A stretch of DNA of 37,637 bases from JBBSHS01 sp038232515 (GTDB taxonomy: Bacteria > Actinomycetota > Acidimicrobiia > Acidimicrobiales > JAUJNH01), in assembly GCA_038232515.1 (NCBI GenBank), contig JBBSHS010000018.1, positions 1-37,637 on the forward strand. Reading direction: 5' to 3'. Of this stretch, positions 14,572 through 22,610 are shown one piece after another. Below the pieces are notes generated by a model, which saw only the letters and a list, made by a program, of their open reading frames with translations, made no database searches and was not told where the DNA came from. The translations under genes were made by a program, and so were the position numbers. Within the stretch, counting starts at the first letter, position 1, and the number at the start of each line of letters is the position of its first letter.

Positions 14572-15720
14572 TCACGCCGAAGACCAGGAAGCCGGGATCC
14601 GGACGGCTCCGTATGCCGCCTCCACCGGCTCGCCCAACACCTCGAGCTTGAAGATGCGCAGGTCGTCGAGAGGGGGAAGCCGGTAGTCACCGAAGAAGGC
14701 GACGTACACGACGTACGAACCCGGCTGCAGCGGAAGCTCATCGATCCGGCAGTGGACCACGTGGCGCCCGGGCTGGTCGAACTGGATGCCGGCATGCCGC
14801 GACGACACCGCCCCGTGCACCTTCATCTGGGTGTCGGCCGCCGTCACCATGAGGTGCCCGTGCGGCAGGCCCTCGGCCAGGAACAGCTCCATGTCGAAGT
14901 CGAGGGAGTCGCCGGCCTGGATCGTCATGGGGGACGTGCGGATGTCGGTGAACACCTTGTAGGTCCCGTCGGCGACCGGGACCCGCTCGCTCGGCGTCAG
15001 CCGCTCGTAGGCCTGGACGACGTCGTCGGGGTGACCGCGGTACCGGACGGTGCCCTCGGCGAGGAGGATGGCTTCCTCGCACAGCATCGGCAGCGTGTAC
15101 AGGGCATGGGTGACGTAGAGAAGGGCGACGCCCTGCCTCCGGCTCTCGGCGATGCGGGCGTGGCACTTGCGCTGGAATGCGGCGTCGCCCACGGCCAGGA
15201 CCTCGTCGAGCACGAGCACGTCGGCCTCGAGATGGCTGGCCACGGCGAACCCGAGCCGGGCCATCATCCCTGAGCTGTAGCGCTTCACCGGTGTGTCGAT
15301 GTACTCGCCGATGTCGGCGAAGTCCACGATCTGGTCAAACCGGGAGCGGAGGGTCCGGGGGCTCATGCCCAACACCGCAGCGCTGAAGTAGACGTTCTCG
15401 CGACCCGTCATGTCGGAATGGAACCCGGCGCCCAGCTCGATGAGAGATGCCGTCCTGCCCCGGATGGTTACCGTCCCGCTGGTAGGGGACAGGACTCCGG
15501 CCACCAGCTTCAGCGCCGTGGACTTGCCGGCACCGTTGGGCCCGATCAGGCCGAGGCTCCCGCCTGCCTCGAGCTCGAGGTTGAGGTCATTCAGGGCCCA
15601 GTGGAAGTCGCCCCTGGTGGGTTCACCCCACCGGCCCGGGATGGCGGCGCGTAGGTTGATCCGCTCCCGGCCGGTCCGGTAGCGCTTGGTGACGCCGCGC
15701 ATGGCCACGACCTGGGTCAT
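14572..15720 (-). CDS. wzt: Polysaccharide ABC exporter, ATP-binding subunit (Wzt-like)
   Basis: 382 residues. Walker A GPNGAGKS (60-67), signature YSSGMMARLGFA (148-159), Walker B VLVLDEVLAVGD (168-179) and the switch His (H205) are intact. ELGAGFHSDMTGRENV is the region typical of O-antigen/teichoic-acid exporters. The C-terminal ~130 residues (from about 250) form an extra domain matching Wzt_C in position, which in some O-antigen systems recognises the capped end of the glycan. It follows the permease gene after 16 nt. The pair should export a lipid-linked polysaccharide across the cytoplasmic membrane. The substrate would be the glycan made by the surrounding transferases (inference). 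Confidence 0.93.
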   Translation of the reverse strand: MTQVVAMRGVTKRYRTGRERINLRAAIPGRWGEPTRGDFHWALNDLNLELEAGGSLGLIGPNGAGKSTALKLVAGVLSPTSGTVTIRGRTASLIELGAGFHSDMTGRENVYFSAAVLGMSPRTLRSRFDQIVDFADIGEYIDTPVKRYSSGMMARLGFAVASHLEADVLVLDEVLAVGDAAFQRKCHARIAESRRQGVALLYVTHALYTLPMLCEEAILLAEGTVRYRGHPDDVVQAYERLTPSERVPVADGTYKVFTDIRTSPMTIQAGDSLDFDMELFLAEGLPHGHLMVTAADTQMKVHGAVSSRHAGIQFDQPGRHVVHCRIDELPLQPGSYVVYVAFFGDYRLPPLDDLRIFKLEVLGEPVEAAYGAVRIPASWSSA

Positions 15721-15736
15721 CGAAGCCGCCGCTCGC

Positions 15737-16609
15737 TCACAGGAGGTCGGGCAACCGCTCTTCCACCGCAGCCGAGTAGCGGAGCCCGACGATGAGGCTT
15801 ACGGCCCCGACGCCGACGAGCAGCACCAGCCCATAGGCCGGTGGCCAGGTGCCGTCGATTACCGCCTGGCGGACGCCCTCGATGGTGCGGGCGACCGGGT
15901 TGAGACTGTAGATCCAGCTGTACCGGCTCGGGACGGTGCCGCGACGTGGGTACATGATCGGCGTCGCCAGGAAGCCCACCTGCAGGGCCAGCGGGATGAG
16001 GAAGCGGATGTCCCGGACCAGGGCACCGATCACCGACACGACGATCGACACGCCGGACATGAACAGGATCAGACCGAGATAGATAGGGACCAACGCCAAC
16101 GTCGAGAGGTGGATGGTGCCGGCTGTCACCCCTTGGGCGATCAATAGGACCACGGTCGCGATCGCCAGGTCGATCACCGTTACACCGGTGCTGGCCAGTG
16201 GGATGATGGCCCGGGGGAAATACACCTGCCGCAGCAGGCCGGCGTTGCCGGCGATCGCCCCGGACGAGCGTCCGATGGCCGACGAGATGAAGGTCCAGGG
16301 CACCAGACCGCACAGGGCGAACACCGCATAGCTGCCGCGATCCGGCTTGATGCCGAGGAAGGCAGTGAAGATCACGCCATACAGGACGAGCAGCATCAAC
16401 GGCTGGACGATGGCCCAGACCACGCCCAGCAGGCTCTGCCTGTACTGCACGGTGAAGTCGCGTCGCGACCATTGGATCAGAAGCCATCGAAAGCTCCACA
16501 CCCCGGCCAGGCTCGATGGTGACCGCAGCACCTGTTCGTCCACCGGGATGCTCTCCGCCACACTCGGCGTCAGGTCGGCCGTCGGAGGCGGTCGCAGGCT
16601 CTTCTCCAT
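15737..16609 (-). CDS. wzm: Polysaccharide ABC exporter, permease (Wzm-like)
   Basis: 290 residues of the ABC-2 membrane family with about six hydrophobic helices. The amphipathic N-terminal motif RRDFTVQYRQSLLGVVWAIVQP is the hallmark of Wzm/TagG/RfbA permeases, and the YSLNPVARTIEGVRQAVIDG block near the C-terminus is also conserved. It forms a homodimer channel powered by two copies of the adjacent ATPase. ATG start at 16609; the 5' gap to the divergent gene is only 26 bp and carries overlapping -10 boxes. First gene of the exporter operon. Confidence 0.93.
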   Translation of the reverse strand: MEKSLRPPPTADLTPSVAESIPVDEQVLRSPSSLAGVWSFRWLLIQWSRRDFTVQYRQSLLGVVWAIVQPLMLLVLYGVIFTAFLGIKPDRGSYAVFALCGLVPWTFISSAIGRSSGAIAGNAGLLRQVYFPRAIIPLASTGVTVIDLAIATVVLLIAQGVTAGTIHLSTLALVPIYLGLILFMSGVSIVVSVIGALVRDIRFLIPLALQVGFLATPIMYPRRGTVPSRYSWIYSLNPVARTIEGVRQAVIDGTWPPAYGLVLLVGVGAVSLIVGLRYSAAVEERLPDLL

Positions 16610-16621
16610 GGGTGACGCCGG

Positions 16622-16628
16622 TACAGTA
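16622..16628. promoter_or_regulatory. Overlapping divergent -10 boxes (exporter / glycosyltransferase)
   Basis: The seven bases TACAGTA give TACAGT on the + strand, 8 nt before the GTG at 16636, and TACTGT on the minus strand, 13 nt before the ATG at 16609. Both fit TANNNT. Such overlap would make the two transcripts compete for polymerase. Confidence 0.45.
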
Positions 16629-16635
16629 GTGCACG

Positions 16636-17574
16636 GTGCTCGTGACTTCCCTGCGACAGTTGGCCCCGGTGAAGTGCCGCACGGTCGTCATCAACGTCAA
16701 CACCGACCTCATCGCCACCCGAGCCGTCCTGTCAGCCATCGAGCTGGCCGGTCCTCCGGTCCTGCTGGTCAACTGCGACCCGACCGCCGCCAGCCGCAGT
16801 GCATTCGAGCGGCTGATGGGCACCCACGACTTCGACCTCATCGAGAGGCCGCTGCGCGATCACGGCACCACCCTCGACCAGTTGTTCCTCAATCTGAGCG
16901 ACGACTTCCTGTTGCTCCTCGACTCCGATGCCGAGCTCCTCGACGCCCGGTTCGTCGACTGGATGCGGGCCAAGTGCGACCTGCCACAGTCTTTCGGGGC
17001 CGGCTTCACCGAAGGGCCGTTCTACCTCCTCGAGGAGTGGGATGCACCCCGTGAGGTCTTCTGGTTCGTCGAGCGACCGTGGATACCGTGCGTCATGTTC
17101 AACCGGCAGGTGGTGGTCGCCGCCCTCCACAGCGGGAAGACATTCAGGGCCAAGGCCGTCCCCAACGACGTGGCCATCAGTGCCCGCGTCTCCCGCTTTC
17201 TGGCCGCCCGCTGGGGGCCGCCGTGGGGCGCGCACAGTGAGAGGTTCCAAGCCCTTCCCGAGGCGGTCAGACGTGAGATCGCCTCGTGGCGGCTCGACTG
17301 GCTGAGGTGGGCCCGTCGCCAGTACCAGGGAAAGCGACCGGGCGTCGCCGTGTTCGACACCGGTGCGGCCCTCTACCAGCACCTCCGCTTCGAAAAGCAT
17401 CTGCTGTTTGCGGGGATCCCCGTGGACCTGATGGACGGAGAGGTCCACCACTATTCCGGGGTGACCCGCCACGCCCTGCTCGGCCCCACCCTGCGCGACA
17501 CCGACGGCCGATCGGTGGAGGCCCAGGTCGTCCAGCGGCTGGCGGACGGTTACGGCTACGCGTGGAGCGAGTGA
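16636..17574 (+). CDS. Putative glycosyltransferase (GT-A-like, divergent)
   Basis: 312 residues. A Rossmann-like start, RTVVINVNTDLIATRAVLSAIE and VLLVNCDPT, is followed by FLLLLDSDAELLDARF with a DxD-type metal site (D96-S-D98), which suggests a GT-A nucleotide-sugar transferase. It lacks the usual N-terminal 'IP-Y N' strand of GT2, so I am less sure of the family. A Trp/Arg-rich segment (about 190-240) precedes a His-rich region VDLMDGEVHHYSGVTRHALL. No membrane spans. The GTG start fits a leaderless transcript. A methyltransferase gene follows, starting 12 nt after the stop. Confidence 0.7.
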   Translation: MLVTSLRQLAPVKCRTVVINVNTDLIATRAVLSAIELAGPPVLLVNCDPTAASRSAFERLMGTHDFDLIERPLRDHGTTLDQLFLNLSDDFLLLLDSDAELLDARFVDWMRAKCDLPQSFGAGFTEGPFYLLEEWDAPREVFWFVERPWIPCVMFNRQVVVAALHSGKTFRAKAVPNDVAISARVSRFLAARWGPPWGAHSERFQALPEAVRREIASWRLDWLRWARRQYQGKRPGVAVFDTGAALYQHLRFEKHLLFAGIPVDLMDGEVHHYSGVTRHALLGPTLRDTDGRSVEAQVVQRLADGYGYAWSE

Positions 17575-17585
17575 GGCATGCCGAC

Positions 17586-18569
17586 GTGACCACGCCGGCA
17601 TGGGGAGTGTCACCGGAGCGGTACGAGATCAACACCGCCGAGTACGTGTGCAACGCGGGTTTGGAGGACCTGCCGTCACCGGTCGTGGCGCTGGTGCCCA
17701 ACGGGCAGCGGGTCTTGGACCTTGGTTGCGGGACGGGCCACACCGCCCGGCTCCTCACGCAGCGGGGTTGCACGGTTGTCGGCGTGGAGGTAGACGAGCG
17801 GGCCGCGGTCAGCGCCGGCGCCTGGTGCGAGCGGGTGGTGCTGTGCGATCTCGACGTCACCAGGCTGGACGAGGTCCTGCATGGTGAGCAGTTCGATGTG
17901 GTGGTGGCCGGTGACGTACTCGAGCACCTGCGTGACCCCGCCGCCGTCCTGCGCTCGGTCGCCCTCCTCCTCGCCGAGCACGGCATGGTGGTGGCGTCGG
18001 TGCCCAACGTGGCCCACGGCAGCATCCGTTTGGCCCTGCTGGAGGGCAGCTTCGACTACGCCGACCAGGGGCTCCTCGACCGGACCCATCTCCGCTTCTT
18101 CACGGCTACCTCGGTGCAGCGGCTGTTCGAATCGGCCGGCTACGTCATCGAGAGGAACGACCGCATCTGGGCTGCCGTCGACGAGCGCGAGCGCGAGGAT
18201 CTACCGCCCGGAATCGCCAAGGCGGTGGCCCTTCTGCCGGAGGCGACCACCTGGTCGTTCCTCTTGGTCGCCCGGCCGACACCCGAGGCCCGGACGCGAG
18301 AGCTGCCGCTCGCCACCGGGGCCGAGGCCGCCACCCGCTCCATCGCGCCGATGGAGGCGGAGGCCATGCGGGAGAAGGACCGGCTGATCGCCCGCCAGCA
18401 GGTCTGGCTGGCCAATTACGCCAGCTTGCGTGAAGAGGCGGAGGTCCTGCGGGCCGAGCTCGAGTCCCCGGTCTGGAAGACGTGGGTCAGGGTCCGTCCC
18501 GTGGTCCGGCCGGTGGCCCGCAAGAGCAGGACCGTGCTCCGAAAGCTCATTGCTGCCGCCCGCCGCTAA
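17586..18569 (+). CDS. Class I SAM methyltransferase with C-terminal coiled-coil tail
   Basis: 327 residues. Motif I QRVLDLGCGTG (about 41-51), GVEVDERA, FDVVVAGDVLEHLRDP and VASVPNVAHGSIR place it in the Methyltransf_11/23 group. After about residue 240 comes a hydrophilic helix-rich tail with LREEAEVLRAELESPVWKT and a basic end RKLIAAARR. This 'xELxSxxWKxxxPxR' tail occurs on many surface-glycan transferases and probably serves membrane or complex docking. Start: GTG at 17586 follows GTGAGG at a proper distance; GTG at 17571 would overlap the previous stop. Co-transcribed with the preceding putative glycosyltransferase, convergent with the next gene. Confidence 0.85.
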   Translation: MTTPAWGVSPERYEINTAEYVCNAGLEDLPSPVVALVPNGQRVLDLGCGTGHTARLLTQRGCTVVGVEVDERAAVSAGAWCERVVLCDLDVTRLDEVLHGEQFDVVVAGDVLEHLRDPAAVLRSVALLLAEHGMVVASVPNVAHGSIRLALLEGSFDYADQGLLDRTHLRFFTATSVQRLFESAGYVIERNDRIWAAVDEREREDLPPGIAKAVALLPEATTWSFLLVARPTPEARTRELPLATGAEAATRSIAPMEAEAMREKDRLIARQQVWLANYASLREEAEVLRAELESPVWKTWVRVRPVVRPVARKSRTVLRKLIAAARR

Positions 18570-18597
18570 CGGCCGGCGAGCGCCGTACCGGAGCCGC

Positions 18598-19437
18598 TCA
18601 GGCCTTGCGCCAGCGGACGCCGGTCCAGTCGATGTGGTGCAGCTTCTCGGTGATCCCGTGCTCCTTGCGGTAGTCGGTCACCGCCGCCCGGCAGGCGTCG
18701 ATCGAGTAGTCGTCGATGATGAGCCAGCCTCCGGCTGAAAGCCCGGGGTACAGGTTGGTCAGGCTGTCCATGGTCGACTCGTACAGATCGCCGTCGAGCC
18801 GGACCACCGACCAGCGGTGGTCCTTCAGACCGGGAAGCGTGTCACGGAACCACCCCTTGACGAAGACGACCCGGTCGTCGAGCACCCCGTAGCGCTCGAA
18901 ACCGGCCCGGACGTCCTCGAGGCTGACGGCCAGCGCCGCGCACAGGTTGAAGAACAAGCCTTCGTCGGCCGGGTAGCGCTCGGCGTCGGGCGGTGGGAGG
19001 CCCTCGAAGGAGTCGGCAACGTAGACCGACCGGTCCTGGTCTCCGTAGGCCTTCAGGACGGCGCGCATCAGGATCGTCGTGCCGCCCCGCCACACGCCCG
19101 TCTCGATGACATCTCCGGCGATGCCCCGTTCGATGACGTCGGTGACGCAGAACTGGATGTCGTCGAGCCGCTTCTGGCCGATCATCGTCATGATCCCGGG
19201 GGGCAGGTCGGTGGCGAACCGTCGGCCTTCGGGATCGCAGGCGGGGTCGAACCGGGTGGGCCAGGCCAGCACCGACTTGCCCCGCATGAGCAGCTTGCGC
19301 TGCACCCGGTTGCGCAGGAACGACCCGTCGGTGCAGCGGAGCGGGCGGCACAGGTCGAGGGGGCCGTTGACGGTGGCCAGCAGGGATGCCTTTACGATGT
19401 CGAGGTAGGCGTCGCGCACCTCGACGACGTCGGTCAT
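18598..19437 (-). CDS. TylF/macrocin-type O-methyltransferase
   Basis: 279 residues of the TylF/MycF family (metal-dependent sugar O-methyltransferases). MIGQKRLDDIQFCV, GDVIETGVWRGGTTILMRAVL (SAM site), VADSFEGLPPP, and the metal-binding pair VRLDGDLYESTMDSL and WLIIDDYSI are clear. The C-terminal HHIDWTGVRWRK is also family-like. Macrocin O-methyltransferase methylates a deoxysugar hydroxyl in tylosin; here the likely target is a sugar in the surface glycan. The ATG overlaps the upstream GT2 stop (ATGA). Third gene of the operon GT4, GT2, TylF. Confidence 0.92.
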   Translation of the reverse strand: MTDVVEVRDAYLDIVKASLLATVNGPLDLCRPLRCTDGSFLRNRVQRKLLMRGKSVLAWPTRFDPACDPEGRRFATDLPPGIMTMIGQKRLDDIQFCVTDVIERGIAGDVIETGVWRGGTTILMRAVLKAYGDQDRSVYVADSFEGLPPPDAERYPADEGLFFNLCAALAVSLEDVRAGFERYGVLDDRVVFVKGWFRDTLPGLKDHRWSVVRLDGDLYESTMDSLTNLYPGLSAGGWLIIDDYSIDACRAAVTDYRKEHGITEKLHHIDWTGVRWRKA

Positions 19438-20273
19438 CCGGGGGATCCTACCTTGGCCGCCCGCCGGTCCATCCGCCACAACCGGCTGCCGGCGCCCAGA
19501 CGGGCGGTCTGCGAGATGCTGGTATCCACCCCCGTGGCCGCAGCCCATCCCTCTCCCCACTTGCGCCGGAGGCCGTCGATCATCACCGGATAGGCCTGTT
19601 CCAGGTAGCCTTCGTAGCCACCGAACATGGTCTTGGCGGTCACCGCCTGCTCGTGGTGGAGGTACGCCAGACCGGTGATGGCGACGGCCAGGCCGGCGGC
19701 CCGGACGCGCAGCGAATAGTCGATCTCCGCGCCCCAGCCGAGCGGGCTGAAGGTGTCGCAGTCGAGCAGCCCGATGTGGTCGAGGGTGGAGGCGGGCACG
19801 AACATGCAAGTGCCGTCGATGAAGGGCGCGGCGCGGTGCACCCGCCGGGGCCGGTACCGGTCGACCGGGACGAGCCGGCGGGCCCGCTGGTGCACCCAGT
19901 GGCAGTCGTAGACCGGACCGACGAGTCCTGCGCCGGTGGCGCGCCACGCTCGCAGGAGGCCGGCCAGAAAACCGTTCGACAGGCGCGTGTCGTTGTTGAC
20001 CCACACCGCACCGACATGGTGGGGCCGACGGCCGTGGACGGTGCCATGGTTGGTCCCGCCGGCCCACCCGAGGTTGTGGCCGGGCCTCAGGACTGTCTCG
20101 TCAGCGAGCGGCGGATAGTCCCCTCCGTTGTCGACCACGACCACGTCGGCCAGCTCCGCTTCGCGCTGCAGGTCACCCAGCAGGCCGTGGGTGCGCTCGT
20201 GGTGGCCGAGCACCGGCACCACGACGACGAGCCGGTCACCGTGGCCAACCCGGTCCGGGAAGGGCCGGCTCAC
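19434..20273 (-). CDS. Family 2 glycosyltransferase
   Basis: 279 residues. RLVVVVPVLGHHERT starts a short GT2 fold; VVVDNGGDYPPL, GHNLGWAGGTNHG and AVWVNNDTRLSNGF (metal site NNDT) match the rhamnosyltransferase-like GT2 group with an N-D-T motif in place of DxD. PLGWGAEIDYSLRVRAAG is the acceptor-side signature. The N-terminal strand is slightly shorter than usual. GTG start at 20273 overlaps the GT4 stop (GTGA) and has no strong separate ribosome site, indicating translational coupling. A cytoplasmic enzyme adding one sugar; identity unknown. Confidence 0.88.
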   Translation of the reverse strand: MSRPFPDRVGHGDRLVVVVPVLGHHERTHGLLGDLQREAELADVVVVDNGGDYPPLADETVLRPGHNLGWAGGTNHGTVHGRRPHHVGAVWVNNDTRLSNGFLAGLLRAWRATGAGLVGPVYDCHWVHQRARRLVPVDRYRPRRVHRAAPFIDGTCMFVPASTLDHIGLLDCDTFSPLGWGAEIDYSLRVRAAGLAVAITGLAYLHHEQAVTAKTMFGGYEGYLEQAYPVMIDGLRRKWGEGWAAATGVDTSISQTARLGAGSRLWRMDRRAAKVGSPG

Positions 20274-21589
20274 CGGACGGTCGGCTCCGGGCTGCGATGG
20301 CTGGCCGCCAGCGCCTCCTCGTAGAGCGATCGGTGGGCCCTGGCGATGGCGCCCCGCTCGTGGCGCGCCACCATGTGCGATCGACACCGCGGCCGCAGTC
20401 CGGCCCGAAGGTCGGCGTCGGAGGCGAGCCTGGCGACCGCCGCGGTCAGTGCGGCCACATTCTCCGGCGCCACGATGATGCCCGTGTCGCCGTCCTTGAC
20501 CGTCTCGGCCAGACCCCCCACCCCGAAGGCGACGACGGGCGTCCCACACGCCAGGCTCTCCAGCACGACCAGCGGTGAGTTGTCGGCGCGAGTGGGAAAG
20601 ATGAGCAGGTCGGCGGCTGAATAGACCTTGGCCTTGGCGTCGTCGTCGTCGATGTAGCCGAGGTCGATGACCCGATAGCCGGCGGCCCGCAGCGGTGCGG
20701 CCGCCTCTTCGCCCCGGTCGCCCATCAGCAGCACGACGCACGACCGCCGCAGCTCGGGGGATAAGGCGCCGAGCGACCGGTGCACCAGATCGGCGCCCTT
20801 GCGGCGGTCGGCCACCGAGGCGGCCGAGTACAGAATGGCGACCGCATCGTCGGGGACCCCGAAGCCGGCCCGGGCCGCCTCCCGGTCCCGGGGGGCGAAG
20901 ACCTCGAGATCGAGACCGTACGGGATCACCCGGATCTCGGCAGGCTCGAGCATGCTCTTGGCGGCCACACCGGCCAGCCAGTGGGACGGGGCCACGGCGA
21001 TGAGGTGGCTCCTGGCCCACAGCGCCCGCTTCACGCGCCACTCGAGGTGGGTGGCGTCCCGTCGGATGGCCGGGTACACGTCGGGGTGGGGGCACGAACC
21101 GCACCCTGTCTGCCACCGCTCACAGCCGAAGCTGAAGCTGCAATGCCCCGTCACCGGCCACATGTCGTGGAGGGTCAGCACCGCCGGCTTGCGCCGGGTG
21201 AGCCAGGGGACGGCCGGATAGCTGAACCAGCCTCCCTGCAGCGCGTGAAGGTGGAGCACGTCGGCATCCCTGAACGATGCTCGACGGGGCAGCCCGTAGG
21301 CGCCGACCCCTTCTATCTCGTTCAGCCCGGCCCGCCAGCCGATGCGCCTGATCTGGTGCTGCATCATCGGCCGCCGAGCCATCTGCTCGACTAGGCCGTC
21401 GGTTGACTCCTTGGTGCCCACCGCCATACGCGAGTCAACGCCGATGTCGACGAGGGACCGGTGAAGGCGCAGGCCGGCCGCCGCCGCCCCGCCGCGGCCG
21501 GTGTCGGTGTGGTTCAGGTGCAGCACGGCGACCGGGGCGGGTGGTCGACCGCCATGTCCGGCGCGGCCCGATGGGTCGGCGACGACCAC
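20270..21589 (-). CDS. Family 4 glycosyltransferase (WcaC/colanic-type)
   Basis: 439 residues, GT-B fold. The N-terminal domain has VLHLNHTDTGRGGAAAAGLRLHRSL and the unusual Cys-rich stretch TGHCSFSFGCERWQTGC.SCP found in WcaC-like colanic-acid galactosyl/fucosyltransferases. The C-terminal domain has VIPYGLDLEVF, ADRRKGADL and FPTRADNSPLVVLESLACGTPVVAF with the E-x7-E donor site, followed by GGLAETVKDGDTG. First gene of a minus operon with a GT2 and a TylF methyltransferase. GTG start at 21589 with no evident ribosome site; a start further in, near AVLHLNH, is also possible. Confidence 0.9.
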   Translation of the reverse strand: MVVADPSGRAGHGGRPPAPVAVLHLNHTDTGRGGAAAAGLRLHRSLVDIGVDSRMAVGTKESTDGLVEQMARRPMMQHQIRRIGWRAGLNEIEGVGAYGLPRRASFRDADVLHLHALQGGWFSYPAVPWLTRRKPAVLTLHDMWPVTGHCSFSFGCERWQTGCGSCPHPDVYPAIRRDATHLEWRVKRALWARSHLIAVAPSHWLAGVAAKSMLEPAEIRVIPYGLDLEVFAPRDREAARAGFGVPDDAVAILYSAASVADRRKGADLVHRSLGALSPELRRSCVVLLMGDRGEEAAAPLRAAGYRVIDLGYIDDDDAKAKVYSAADLLIFPTRADNSPLVVLESLACGTPVVAFGVGGLAETVKDGDTGIIVAPENVAALTAAVARLASDADLRAGLRPRCRSHMVARHERGAIARAHRSLYEEALAASHRSPEPTVR

Positions 21590-21638
21590 GTCAGTCGTCG
21601 TCGGGCGCAGGGCGGGCGGGAAGGCGGGTCATGAGTCG

Positions 21639-21653
21639 GAGGCTTTCAGCCTC
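21639..21653. promoter_or_regulatory. Short perfect inverted repeat in a divergent promoter region
   Basis: GAGGCT-TTC-AGCCTC, six pairs with a 3-nt loop, in the 163-bp gap between the GT4 operon and the sulfotransferase. It could be an operator. The + strand also has TAAACT at 21714-21719, a candidate -10 for the sulfotransferase, which has a leader with an AAAGG ribosome site. Confidence 0.3.
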
Positions 21654-21752
21654 GGCAAAGCGTAATCGTCGGCCTCGCCCGAGACGCCCTGGGTGCCCCG
21701 GCCATCGCCTCCGTAAACTGTGGGCTGGCCGCCGGTCAGCGAAAGGCGATGG

Positions 21753-22577
21753 ATGGACAGAGCCGGGCTGGAGCAGCTGGCATGGCGGACGGCATGGGCA
21801 TCGGTGGGACGGGTGGTGGCCCGACGTTCCACGCCCATCCGCTTCACCATTGTCTGCCCGGCCCGAACCGGCAGTGAGCTTCTGGTCAGCCTGCTGGACT
21901 CCAATCCCTCCATCTGCTGCGATGGCGAGCTGTTCAAGCCGCCCTGCCGCTTCCCGGTGGCGCTGGCCGACGGCTTCGCCGTCAGGGCCCGAGCACGGCT
22001 CGGCGCCGAGGCCTACGGCTGGAAGCTGCTCCTCACCCAGCTACGGGCCTCGGAGCGGCGGTTCGGCGGGGCGCGGGCGTGGGCCGAGCGCGAGGTGGCG
22101 TCAGGTCATCGCATCGTGTTCCTGTGGCGGAGAAACCTGCTGGCCCAGGTGCTTTCGCTGGTGGCGGCCCGCACCGGCGGCCAGTGGCATCACCGAGATG
22201 GCGACTCCGGGAGCTTCTCGCCGTTCGCGGTGGACCCGGCCGAGATCGTCGGCCTGTTGGAATGGGCGGAGGAGGAACTGGCGTGGGGCCGGGCGGTGGT
22301 TGCCGGCCTGCCCGTCCTGGAGGTGGTCTACGAGGACGACCTCATGGACGCCGACCGCCACCAGAGAACCGCCGACCGGCTGGTGACCCGCCTGGGCCTG
22401 GCCCCGAGCCCGGTATCCAGTCGCCTGCTGCGGCGAGCTCCGCCGAGGCTCCTCGACCGGGTGGCCAATGCCGAGGAGCTGGTGCTGGCCGTCACGGTCA
22501 CCCGCTTCTCCCGGTTCCTCGACCCACCGATGGCCGACCCTGCACCGCCGGCCGCGGGGAGCTGCCGTCAGGAGTGA
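21753..22577 (+). CDS. Stf0-like sulfotransferase
   Basis: 274 residues. RFTIVCPARTGSELLVSLLDSNPSI (about 30-54) is the 5'-phosphosulfate-binding loop of PAPS sulfotransferases, and the following CCDGELF matches the Stf0 type that sulfates trehalose in mycobacteria. RIVFLWRRNLLAQVLSLVAA is the 3'-phosphate-binding block (R..N..AQ..S), and VLEVVYEDDL the next conserved strand. Probable role: sulfation of a sugar in the surface glycan or of a glycolipid; the acceptor is unknown. ATG at 21753 has AAAGG 6 nt upstream. Monocistronic, divergent from the GT4 operon. Confidence 0.85.
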   Translation: MDRAGLEQLAWRTAWASVGRVVARRSTPIRFTIVCPARTGSELLVSLLDSNPSICCDGELFKPPCRFPVALADGFAVRARARLGAEAYGWKLLLTQLRASERRFGGARAWAEREVASGHRIVFLWRRNLLAQVLSLVAARTGGQWHHRDGDSGSFSPFAVDPAEIVGLLEWAEEELAWGRAVVAGLPVLEVVYEDDLMDADRHQRTADRLVTRLGLAPSPVSSRLLRRAPPRLLDRVANAEELVLAVTVTRFSRFLDPPMADPAPPAAGSCRQE

Positions 22578-22610
22578 GCCCACACCCCGGGGCGACGGCG
22601 GCCTGCACCC

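Noticed and set aside
17286..17585. Longer start for the methyltransferase at 17.6 kb
   Set aside because: It would overlap about 290 bases of the preceding glycosyltransferase gene in another frame, and the extra residues are Arg/Pro/Gly-rich shadow sequence.
21718..21736. Third fragment of the repeat upstream of the sulfotransferase (GTGGGCTGGCCGCC shared with copy A)
   Set aside because: The 14-base match does not extend on either side and such GC-rich words recur by chance here.
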